Notes under the pieces: generated by a model
What the model was told of the DNA's origin: nothing
Database searches by the model: none
Seen by the model: the letters and a program-made list of their open reading frames with translations, nothing else
Assembly (NCBI GenBank): GCA_937924505.1
Contig: CALDSR010000061.1
Coordinates: forward strand, 1-5,379
Reading direction: 5' to 3'
From: an uncultured Granulosicoccus sp.
GTDB lineage: Bacteria; Pseudomonadota; Gammaproteobacteria; Granulosicoccales; Granulosicoccaceae
Length of the DNA stretch: 5,379 nucleotides
Shown: positions 1-5,191 of the stretch, one piece after another
Layout: every line of letters starts with the position of its first letter
Numbering within the stretch: position 1 is the stretch's first letter
Program-made: the position numbers and the translations under genes

Positions 1-622
1 CTCGCGACAGTATCACCGCCAGCTTCGCCTCATCGACAGTCTGTCCATCAATATGGCGAAGCAGGTCATGAATACTATCGTCACCCCAGAAGAGTTCATT
101 GCCTGACCTGAATGTCGGGACTCCGAATATGTCGCTGTCGATGGCTTGCTGAGTGACATTGATCAGTTGGCTTTTGACGTCAGCGTTTTGAATGGCTTCA
201 CGCCACCAGTTGGAATCAAGCCCCACCCCAGTGGCGATGTCGTCCAGAACAGAATCATCGGTCAAGTCCTGACCACCCGACCATGCTGCGTTCATGACAT
301 GTACGGCAAATGCCCGTCGCTGATCGTCTGGTTCGATTGCGGTCGCAATTCTTAATGCCTTCAAGGGATTGAACGGATGCGTCGGCGGACCCTCTAGCGC
401 AAGACCATAGTCGGAGGCGCGGCGCATCACATCACGGAACGTGTAACGACGTTTGGCCGGAATCTAGGCCGGCCCCTGGTGCCCATGGGCTTTCAGCAAT
501 CCAGCGAACAAGATCGGACGAACAACAATATCTTCCCCGGTTTTAGCTTCAATTTCGTCAAGTCGCGTCCCCGCCAGCCAGGCATACGGGCTGATGGGGT
601 CAAAGAAGAATTCAATGGTCAT
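1..622 (-). pseudogene. 2-hydroxychromene-2-carboxylate isomerase-like DsbA-family protein, interrupted by an amber stop
   Basis: The family is glutathione-dependent and thioredoxin-fold (HCCA isomerase/kappa-class GST). Its founding member isomerises an intermediate of naphthalene breakdown, but many relatives have unknown substrates. The start at 622 gives the typical N-terminus MTIEFFFDPISPYAWLAG, with the SPYA motif and Ser11 at the glutathione-activating position, and GGGAG lies 4 bases upstream. After 52 codons a TAG (464-466) follows HGHQGPA. The same frame then continues for 154 codons to the edge without another stop: IPAKRRYTF, a long helical insert, then the cis-proline segment FGVPTF and FWGDDSI. 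Relatives have Glu before IPxKR, so GAG to TAG is the simplest explanation. The 207 codons in view match the roughly 200-residue family, so only the last few codons can be missing. It could be a recent nonsense mutation or a sequencing error. A functional product is unlikely as written. Confidence 0.85.
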
Positions 623-639
623 GATGCTCCCAGCGAGAT

Positions 640-665
640 AAAAAGGTGCCCCAAGGGGGCACCCC
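640..665 (-). terminator. Intrinsic (Rho-independent) terminator of the hydrolase-channel transcript
   Basis: Read on the minus strand, a perfect 8-bp GC-rich stem, GGTGCCCC paired with GGGGCACC (plus-strand arms 645-652 and 656-663), has a 3-base loop and is followed directly by five T. It lies about 100 bases after the sodium channel stop, so it most simply ends that transcript. The T-run ends only 17 bases before the isomerase ATG. Any isomerase mRNA must therefore read through it or carry it as a leader element. Confidence 0.85.
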
Positions 666-766
666 GACTTTACGACACAGTTGTTGATCGAGGATAGCGA
701 CATCGGTGTGCAACAACGCGACGTTCTGTTGATCTACCCATAAAACAAACCGGAATCAACCACTGA

Positions 767-1570
767 TCACGAACGCATATTGAGCCTGAGAGAATCAATA
801 TCATTCCGTAAATTACGTAATTCAGTCAGAATTTTCTCATTATCGGTAATCATTTGACCCCGTTCCTCACTGGCGGTTGATTCATGCTCTGATTGCATGG
901 CATCAACGATAACCCCGATGAACAGATTCAACACGGTAAAAGCCGTCAAGATAATAAACGGTACAAATAGAATCCAGGCGAATGGAAAGACATCCATAAC
1001 CGGGCGCACGATACCCATGGACCAACTCTCCAACGTCATGATTTGAAATAATGTGTAGGCCGAAGCACCAAGTGTTCCAAACCATTCTGGAAAAGCGGGT
1101 CCAAAAAGCTTGGTAGAAATCACGGAAAAGACAAAGAAAATCAAGCCGATCAAAAACAGGATTGACCCCATACCGGGCATTGCGCCCAACAGGCCTGCCA
1201 CCACTCGCCGCATCGCCGGTACCGCTGAGATCAACCGAAGCACTCTCAGTATCCGCAGCGCTCTCAGTATGGACAATGGCCCCGCGGTCGGTAGTAACGC
1301 GATCACTATCACGAAAAAATCGAATAGTCGCCAAGGGTCACGCCAAAAGCCTTTGAAGTCGACGACCAACCGCAACAGTAGTTCAATAACAAAGATGGTC
1401 AAAAAAATATTATCGACAGCCAACAGCCAGTTACCCGACGCCTGGACAATGTCTGGACTGGTCTCAAGCGCCAGAATGATTGAATTAAGAATGATGAGAC
1501 CGAGGATAGTTGCCTCAAAGTAACGCCATTCCAGTATCGATTGGAGTTGATCTTTTACACGTGTAAACAA
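767..1570 (-). CDS. One-domain voltage-gated sodium channel (BacNav, NavMs type)
   Basis: This is an inner-membrane channel subunit; four copies make the pore, which passes Na+ on depolarisation. All expected parts are visible in the 267 residues: S1 about 17-37, S2 48-70 with Glu63, S3 80-97 with Asp84, S4 100-122, and S5 134-157. S4 carries arginines every third residue at 103, 106, 109 and 112, plus 121/122. The pore helix and selectivity filter TLESWSM sit at 179-185, and S6 at 197-225 contains TVLNLFIGVIVDAM. An acidic neck follows, then a C-terminal coiled coil (about 243-266) like the one that holds BacNav tetramers together. The filter and following GIVRPVM match what I recall of NavMs. 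The start is TTG at 1570: TGA lies in frame at 1580-1582, no ATG lies between, and GAGAT sits 6 bases upstream. It follows the hydrolase gene by 46 bases, suggesting co-transcription, and a strong terminator lies downstream. Confidence 0.95.
   Translation of the reverse strand: MFTRVKDQLQSILEWRYFEATILGLIILNSIILALETSPDIVQASGNWLLAVDNIFLTIFVIELLLRLVVDFKGFWRDPWRLFDFFVIVIALLPTAGPLSILRALRILRVLRLISAVPAMRRVVAGLLGAMPGMGSILFLIGLIFFVFSVISTKLFGPAFPEWFGTLGASAYTLFQIMTLESWSMGIVRPVMDVFPFAWILFVPFIILTAFTVLNLFIGVIVDAMQSEHESTASEERGQMITDNEKILTELRNLRNDIDSLRLNMRS
1554..1567. repeat. Perfect 14-bp palindrome at the sodium channel start
   Basis: TTTACACGTGTAAA is self-complementary over all 14 bases and covers codons 2-6 of the channel gene, directly after the TTG start codon. 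Without a loop it is a poor RNA hairpin. As DNA it could be a dimer-binding operator, but no second copy is seen in the window, so its function is open. Confidence 0.4.
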
Positions 1571-1616
1571 TTTTTTATCTCATGCAGTTAATTCATGGAA
1601 GTGACTATGTGCGGGA

Positions 1617-2723
1617 TCACTGCACGTCAAGCCACCATTCATTCGTTGGGTAGTCCGAGACTGTGAAGACCTCACCGATGCGCGGGCTGGCAAGCGTTAC
1701 CTGATGCGCGTCTGCAGCCACTTTTGCGCGAACCACCGGTTCGGTCCACGGATGCGCGGCAAGATCGAACTTGCCCCAATGGATTGGCACAAAGACTCGG
1801 GCCTTCAGATCAATACTGGCCCGAACTGATTCTTCAGGCATCAGGTGAACCTGCGACCAGTTGACATCGTAGGCCCCATTTTCAACGAAGGCGATATCAA
1901 ATGGGCCATATTTCTCGCCGATTCGTTTGAATTCATCAAAATAACCACTGTCGCCACTGAAGTACACATTCTGCGCACTCGATCTGGCAATCCAGGATCC
2001 CCACAGTGTTGACGATCCGTTAAAAATCCCACGACCGCTGAAGTGCCGCGAGGGTGCAAAGGTCAGTTCGAGCGATTCATGTCGTGTCGAGTCATACCAG
2101 TCAAATTCTTCAATCTTGTACTCCGCGACACCCCAGCGCATCAAATGCGACTTAACCCCAAGCGGTACCAGAAAACGCCCCACCGTGTTGGCGAGATCAC
2201 CGATAGCGTTATGATCCAGATGATCGTAGTGGTCGTGCGAGATGAGAACAATATCGATTTTCGGCAGCACCTCGATCGGATTTTCCACCTGCATAGCGAA
2301 GGGCTTGACGGTAAATGGGACAGGTGATGCCTTATTGAAAACCGGGTCAGTCAGAATAAGCAAACCATCAGTCTTGAACAATATGGTGGAGTGGCCGAAC
2401 CAGACGAACTCCCCGTCATTGAATGATGACGCATCAAAACCGAGTGACGGAAGCGGCTCGGTCGGATTCTTGCCCGCCGGCGGACGCAGGAACTCCAGGA
2501 CACTAAAACTGTTTGACGGATCTGGCGTACTGACAACTGTCGGCACGGGGTTGACAAATCGTTCACCATCAAAGTTGGGGGATTGTTGGATACGGGCCAG
2601 ACTGTCAGCAGTCGGCTGCGCACCAAAGGTCGGTGCCATATTAACGAATAGCACCGCAAACACCACCAACAGAATCAGTACCGCGGCCACGTACTTTACA
2701 AGCTTCCAGATTATCGCCCCCAT
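1617..2723 (-). CDS. Membrane-anchored metallo-beta-lactamase-fold hydrolase, NAPE-PLD/RomA type
   Basis: This is a metal-dependent hydrolase of the Lactamase_B_2 group, 368 residues. A hydrophobic N-terminal segment (about 9-29, after Lys7 and Lys10) has no good signal-peptidase site and probably anchors the protein in the inner membrane, catalytic domain outside. GHSTIL at 110-115 opens the MBL fold. The dinuclear zinc site looks complete: HxHxDH at 163-168 (His163, His165, Asp167, His168), His227 in PSRHFSGR, Asp258 in SGDSGY, and His315 in PIHWGKF. The order and approximate spacing match NAPE-PLD, which releases N-acylethanolamines from phospholipids. Bacterial relatives mostly have no proven substrate; a phosphodiester or lipid substrate is inference. 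The ATG at 2723 is chosen because it keeps the whole membrane segment; no good Shine-Dalgarno sequence precedes it. The channel gene follows after 46 bases. Confidence 0.9.
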   Translation of the reverse strand: MGAIIWKLVKYVAAVLILLVVFAVLFVNMAPTFGAQPTADSLARIQQSPNFDGERFVNPVPTVVSTPDPSNSFSVLEFLRPPAGKNPTEPLPSLGFDASSFNDGEFVWFGHSTILFKTDGLLILTDPVFNKASPVPFTVKPFAMQVENPIEVLPKIDIVLISHDHYDHLDHNAIGDLANTVGRFLVPLGVKSHLMRWGVAEYKIEEFDWYDSTRHESLELTFAPSRHFSGRGIFNGSSTLWGSWIARSSAQNVYFSGDSGYFDEFKRIGEKYGPFDIAFVENGAYDVNWSQVHLMPEESVRASIDLKARVFVPIHWGKFDLAAHPWTEPVVRAKVAADAHQVTLASPRIGEVFTVSDYPTNEWWLDVQ

Positions 2724-2820
2724 GGGAGCAATAGTAGCCCAGCCCTGAGCGTAGCGTGCTTCGGCGTTCTGATCATATCGGGTGCATCAGCTATATTTAC
2801 CGCGCAGCTTGGAGACAACA
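2724..2820. promoter_or_regulatory. Divergent promoter region between the hydrolase gene and yceH
   Basis: The two genes are transcribed away from each other, so both promoters should lie in these 97 bases. On the minus strand TATGAT (2777-2772) is a fair -10 box about 50 bases before the hydrolase ATG. On the plus strand TATATT (2792-2797) is a possible -10 box for yceH. Neither has a convincing -35 box. The two candidates are close enough that their polymerase sites would overlap. Only the divergent layout is certain. Confidence 0.4.
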
Positions 2821-3588
2821 ATGTCAGAATTCGACAATACAGACAACGGCCAGCATACCGATACCGGCAAACCACCACAGTTGCTCGCAATCGAGCTGCG
2901 TGTGCTGGGCGTTTTAATGGAAAAACAGCTGACCACACCGGATCAGTACCCACTGACACTTAACAGCATTGTCACCGGCTGCAATCAGAAATCCAGCCGC
3001 GACCCGGTGAGCAATTACCACCAAGGCGAAGTCCTGCGCGCGCTGAACGAGCTGGAAGACAGACACTTCGTCCGAAAGGAGTACGGATCTCGCGCCGACA
3101 AATACAGCCAGCACTTTATCAGTCAGCTGGAGCTTGGCAAAAAGCAGCAAGCCCTGCTGTGCATAATGATGTTACGTGGCCCGCAAACGCTCAGCGAGCT
3201 GTTCACCCGCACCCAACGGATGAATCAATTCAGCGACAAGGAAGAGCTCAACCATTGCGTGGACAGACTATGCGAACGCGACGTTCCGTATGTGATGCAC
3301 CTCGGTACACCCGGACAACGAGGTGAACGGATCGCGCATTTGTTTAGCGGCAAACCAAATTTTGACGCCATTAAACCCAGTACACCCGCCGTAACCCCAT
3401 CCACACCATTATCTGAAGAAGATAGCAGCGCATTGTCGGTTCTTGAGCTGGACGTGGCGTCACTAAGAGACACGGTGCGTAAACTTGAGCTTGAGAACAT
3501 AATGCTTAAACACCAAATGGAAACCTTGTATCGATTGACCGGCAATGAGTTGCCACCAGATTCTGCGGGGGATCGTCAGACTCATTAA
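2821..3588 (+). CDS. yceH: YceH family protein (DUF480), tandem winged-helix fold
   Basis: The family is widespread in Proteobacteria and its members have two winged-helix domains, but no firm biochemical role; DNA or protein binding is the usual inference. The protein has 255 residues. Family signatures are clear: LLAIELRVLGVLMEKQLTTP (21-40), then QYPLTLNSIVTGCNQKSSRDPV (42-63). The second winged helix has LRGPQTLSEL (118-127), RMNQFS, and the closing HLFSG (173-177). A Pro/Thr/Ser-rich linker (about 185-203) leads to a C-terminal coiled coil with leucines exactly seven apart at 208, 215, 222, 229 and 236. The start at 2821 is preferred over the in-frame ATG at 2782 because GGAG sits 6 bases before it and conserved sequence begins about 20 residues later. 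The 13 extra residues of the longer form resemble nothing in the family. It stands alone, divergent from the hydrolase and 172 bases before lexA, whose own promoter lies between. Confidence 0.9.
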   Translation: MSEFDNTDNGQHTDTGKPPQLLAIELRVLGVLMEKQLTTPDQYPLTLNSIVTGCNQKSSRDPVSNYHQGEVLRALNELEDRHFVRKEYGSRADKYSQHFISQLELGKKQQALLCIMMLRGPQTLSELFTRTQRMNQFSDKEELNHCVDRLCERDVPYVMHLGTPGQRGERIAHLFSGKPNFDAIKPSTPAVTPSTPLSEEDSSALSVLELDVASLRDTVRKLELENIMLKHQMETLYRLTGNELPPDSAGDRQTH

Positions 3589-3599
3589 ATACGTCAACA

Positions 3600-3615
3600 C
3601 TGTAAATCCATACAC
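3600..3615 (+). promoter_or_regulatory. Possible distal SOS box (third LexA site)
   Basis: CTGTAAATCCATACAC matches 7 of 8 fixed bases of CTGT-N8-ACAG. It lies just after the yceH stop and about 114 bases upstream of the first lexA operator. Its left half shares ACTGTAAAT with that operator. It is weaker than the other two because it is far from the promoter and its outer arm is imperfect. Confidence 0.35.
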
Positions 3616-3654
3616 ATATCAACGATTTACACCCCCACTTCAGATCAATTCCAT

Positions 3655-3690
3655 GCTTCCCTGTGCATCCGCTAATGCATAAAAGGAAGC
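3655..3690. repeat. Imperfect hairpin between yceH and lexA
   Basis: The outer arms GCTTCC (3655-3660) and GGAAGC (3685-3690) enclose inner arms TGCAT (3664-3668) and ATGCA (3675-3679), with an uneven 3/6-base internal loop and a 6-base tip. No T-run follows on either strand, so it is not a standard intrinsic terminator. It ends 6 bases before the lexA -35 box. It could still help end yceH transcripts by a Rho-dependent route, or be chance. Confidence 0.3.
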
Positions 3691-3696
3691 CAGCGC

Positions 3697-3726
3697 TTGC
3701 AAAACCATACGAACTGTAAATATAAT
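3697..3726 (+). promoter_or_regulatory. Sigma-70 promoter of lexA
   Basis: TTGCAA (3697-3702) and a perfect TATAAT (3721-3726) are separated by 18 bases. Transcription should start near 3733, about 28 bases before the lexA ATG. The -10 box lies inside the first SOS box and the predicted start inside the second, so bound LexA would block polymerase directly. It probably drives lexA and imuA together. Confidence 0.75.
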
Positions 3727-3729
3727 CAG
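3714..3729 (+). promoter_or_regulatory. SOS box 1 (LexA operator) over the -10 box
   Basis: CTGTAAATATAATCAG matches CTGT-N8-ACAG at 7 of 8 fixed bases (TCAG for ACAG), with the A/T-rich centre preferred by LexA. It covers the TATAAT of the lexA promoter, the normal position for autorepression. Confidence 0.75.
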
Positions 3730-3732
3730 ATA

Positions 3733-3748
3733 CTGTCCATAACCCCAG
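3733..3748 (+). promoter_or_regulatory. SOS box 2 (LexA operator) over the transcription start
   Basis: CTGTCCATAACCCCAG matches 7 of 8 fixed bases (CCAG for ACAG) and is preceded by TA as in the extended consensus. It begins 19 bases after box 1, nearly two helical turns, leaving 3 bases between the 16-mers. The E. coli lexA gene likewise has two adjacent boxes, the second ending in CCAG. The centre is less A/T-rich than in box 1. Confidence 0.7.
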
Positions 3749-3760
3749 CAGGGCTAACAC

Positions 3761-4366
3761 ATGCATGATCTGACCAGGCGGCAGCAGGAAATTCTGCGCA
3801 TGATTCAGTCGCATATCGAACGCACCGGCTTTCCCCCTACCCGTACGGATATCTGTGATCACTTCGGTTTTCGCTCGCCCACAGCGGCTGATGATCATCT
3901 ACGTGCACTGGAGCGCAAGGGGGCTATCGAGCTGATACCGGGCACCTCACGCGGCATTCGTGTCGTCAGCGAATACGAGGATGATGGCATTCCGCTGGTT
4001 GGCAAGGTGGCTGCGGGTGAGCCAATCACGTCAGAATCGAACGTTGAAGAGTACTTGCCGGTCGACCCTGACCTCTTCTATCCGCACGCGGATTACCTGC
4101 TTCGGGTCAACGGCACCAGTATGCGGGATGTCGGCATTCTCGATGGCGATCTACTCGCTGTGCATGCCACAGAGCATGTCGAGAACAATCAGATCGTCGT
4201 CGCCAGGGTCAATGATGAAGTCACGGTCAAGCGCTTTCGGCAACGCGGCAATATCGTCACGCTGTTACCAGAAAACGATGAGTTTGAACCTATCCGCGTG
4301 GACTTGCGAGAAGAGGAGTTCTCCATCGAAGGCGTTTATGTCGGCGTGTTGCGCCGGGATTCCTGA
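3761..4366 (+). CDS. lexA: LexA, SOS response repressor and self-cleaving protease
   Basis: This cytoplasmic dimeric repressor of DNA-damage genes cleaves itself when RecA is filamented on single-stranded DNA. It has 201 residues against 202 in E. coli. The winged helix occupies about 1-70, with the recognition region FGFRSPTAADDHLRAL (35-50) and the wing GTSRGIRVV (61-69). The cleavage site is Ala85-Gly86 in GKVAAGEP. The S24-type protease domain has Ser120 (NGTSMRDVG), DGDLLAV (128-134) and the general base Lys157 (VTVKRF), so the protein should be cleavable. In the recognition helix, Thr41, Asp44 and Asp45 stand where E. coli has Asn and two Glu. The start ATG has a weak AGGG about 8 bases upstream and gives the canonical N-terminus. 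Two SOS boxes over its promoter indicate autorepression. imuA follows after 59 bases in the same direction. Confidence 0.97.
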   Translation: MHDLTRRQQEILRMIQSHIERTGFPPTRTDICDHFGFRSPTAADDHLRALERKGAIELIPGTSRGIRVVSEYEDDGIPLVGKVAAGEPITSESNVEEYLPVDPDLFYPHADYLLRVNGTSMRDVGILDGDLLAVHATEHVENNQIVVARVNDEVTVKRFRQRGNIVTLLPENDEFEPIRVDLREEEFSIEGVYVGVLRRDS

Positions 4367-4425
4367 CGTGTATTTTGCTAACGCGCACTTGCCTGAAAAT
4401 GCGTACTTCACTGAACAGATGACTC

Positions 4426-5187
4426 ATGGAGGCAAGCCCCCCAACTTCACCACTTGATGCGCTGCTGAAAGCTGAGCCGTCGCTTTGGCGTGGACGTGAT
4501 CGCTACAACGATCAGGCGTCCATCCCAACAGGCTTTGATGCCCTTGATGCTGCCCTGCCTTCGCGGGGTTGGCATATAGGCGGCATTACCGAATTGCTGG
4601 TTGATCAGGAGGGCATTGGTGAGCTCAGCCTGTTATTACCAGCGTTACAGCATGTGACTGCTGATGGGCAGTGGGCTGCCTTCATCAATCCGCCGCATAT
4701 TCCGTATGCACCAGCATTGAGCAATGCAGGGATTCGTCCGGATCGGCTTCTGATCATCGATAGTAAGGACGACGCCAATACCCTATGGGCCGCTGAACAG
4801 GTGCTGCGTGCCGGTATCTTTGCAAGCGTTGTTGTCTGGGTCAATAAAAGCACCGCACAAAAGCAACGCCGTCTGCAACTGGCCGCTGAAACCGGCAAGA
4901 CCTGGGCGACGGTTTATCGTCCCATGTACGCAAGTCGTGAACATTCGCCCGTGTCAACACGCATTGCCTTGTCCTTGCAGGGTAGACGTTTGTCGCTCGA
5001 CATCATCAAGCTGCGCAGTGGTACGCCAAAAACGCTCTGCATTGATCCTGTCGAGTTTGATCATTCGCAAGGTAGCGAATGGCCAGTCGCGCCATCGATG
5101 ACTCCACAAGTAATCGATCAGGCTGTTGATCAGGTGGCTGATAGCGGCAACATAGTGTCCTTGGGCAAGTACTCGCCCCGCCATTGA
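4426..5187 (+). CDS. imuA: ImuA, RecA-like accessory protein of SOS mutagenic translesion synthesis
   Basis: ImuA works with ImuB (an inactive Y-family polymerase homologue) and the error-prone polymerase DnaE2 to copy past DNA lesions. It has 253 residues. The family features are LWRGR (20-24), PTGFDALDAALPSRGW (34-49), ITELLVDQEGIGELSLLLP (54-72), PPHIPYAPAL (89-98), LWAAEQVLRAG (120-130), a hydrophobic Walker-B-like strand ASVVVWV (133-139), and RRLQLAAETGKTWATVYRP (148-166). The normal RecA Walker A Gly-Lys-Thr is missing; EGIGELS stands there, as in ImuA/SulA-type proteins, so no ATP hydrolysis is expected. The ATG at 4426 is fixed from upstream by an in-frame TGA at 4420-4422; no good Shine-Dalgarno sequence is seen, so translation may be coupled to lexA. 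No promoter or SOS box appears in the 59-base gap, so it likely shares the lexA promoter. The usual next gene, imuB, is absent. A SulA cell-division inhibitor is the alternative, but length and motifs favour ImuA. Confidence 0.88.
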   Translation: MEASPPTSPLDALLKAEPSLWRGRDRYNDQASIPTGFDALDAALPSRGWHIGGITELLVDQEGIGELSLLLPALQHVTADGQWAAFINPPHIPYAPALSNAGIRPDRLLIIDSKDDANTLWAAEQVLRAGIFASVVVWVNKSTAQKQRRLQLAAETGKTWATVYRPMYASREHSPVSTRIALSLQGRRLSLDIIKLRSGTPKTLCIDPVEFDHSQGSEWPVAPSMTPQVIDQAVDQVADSGNIVSLGKYSPRH

Positions 5188-5191
5188 AAGA

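Noticed and set aside
146..355. Plus-strand open frame of 69 codons
   Set aside because: It lies opposite the isomerase frame, whose family motifs continue throughout; its own sequence has no recognisable pattern.
464..466. Amber codon read as an amino acid (stop-codon recoding)
   Set aside because: No pyrrolysine-type context, no recoding element seen, and Glu is the expected residue; mutation or sequencing error is simpler.
681..716. Inverted repeat TTGTTG / CAACAA between the channel and the terminator
   Set aside because: Only 6 bp with a 24-base gap and poor pairing inside; likely chance.
903..1523. Long open frames on both strands across the sodium channel gene
   Set aside because: They are other-frame readings of the channel, which has every expected segment and motif.
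2711..2959. Minus-strand open frame of 82 codons across the divergent region
   Set aside because: It overlaps the start of yceH and the hydrolase start in another frame, and its Arg/Cys-rich sequence shows no domain.
5116..5145. 12-base near-repeat GATCAGGCTGTT / GATCAGGTGGCT in the 3' end of imuA
   Set aside because: Only about two imperfect units, in a low-complexity coding tail; no sign of a functional repeat array.
4426..5187. Identification as SulA, the cell-division inhibitor often placed after lexA in Pseudomonas
   Set aside because: The protein is far longer than SulA (about 160 residues) and has the ImuA blocks LWRGR, PTGFDALDAALP, LWAAEQ and LQLAAETG.
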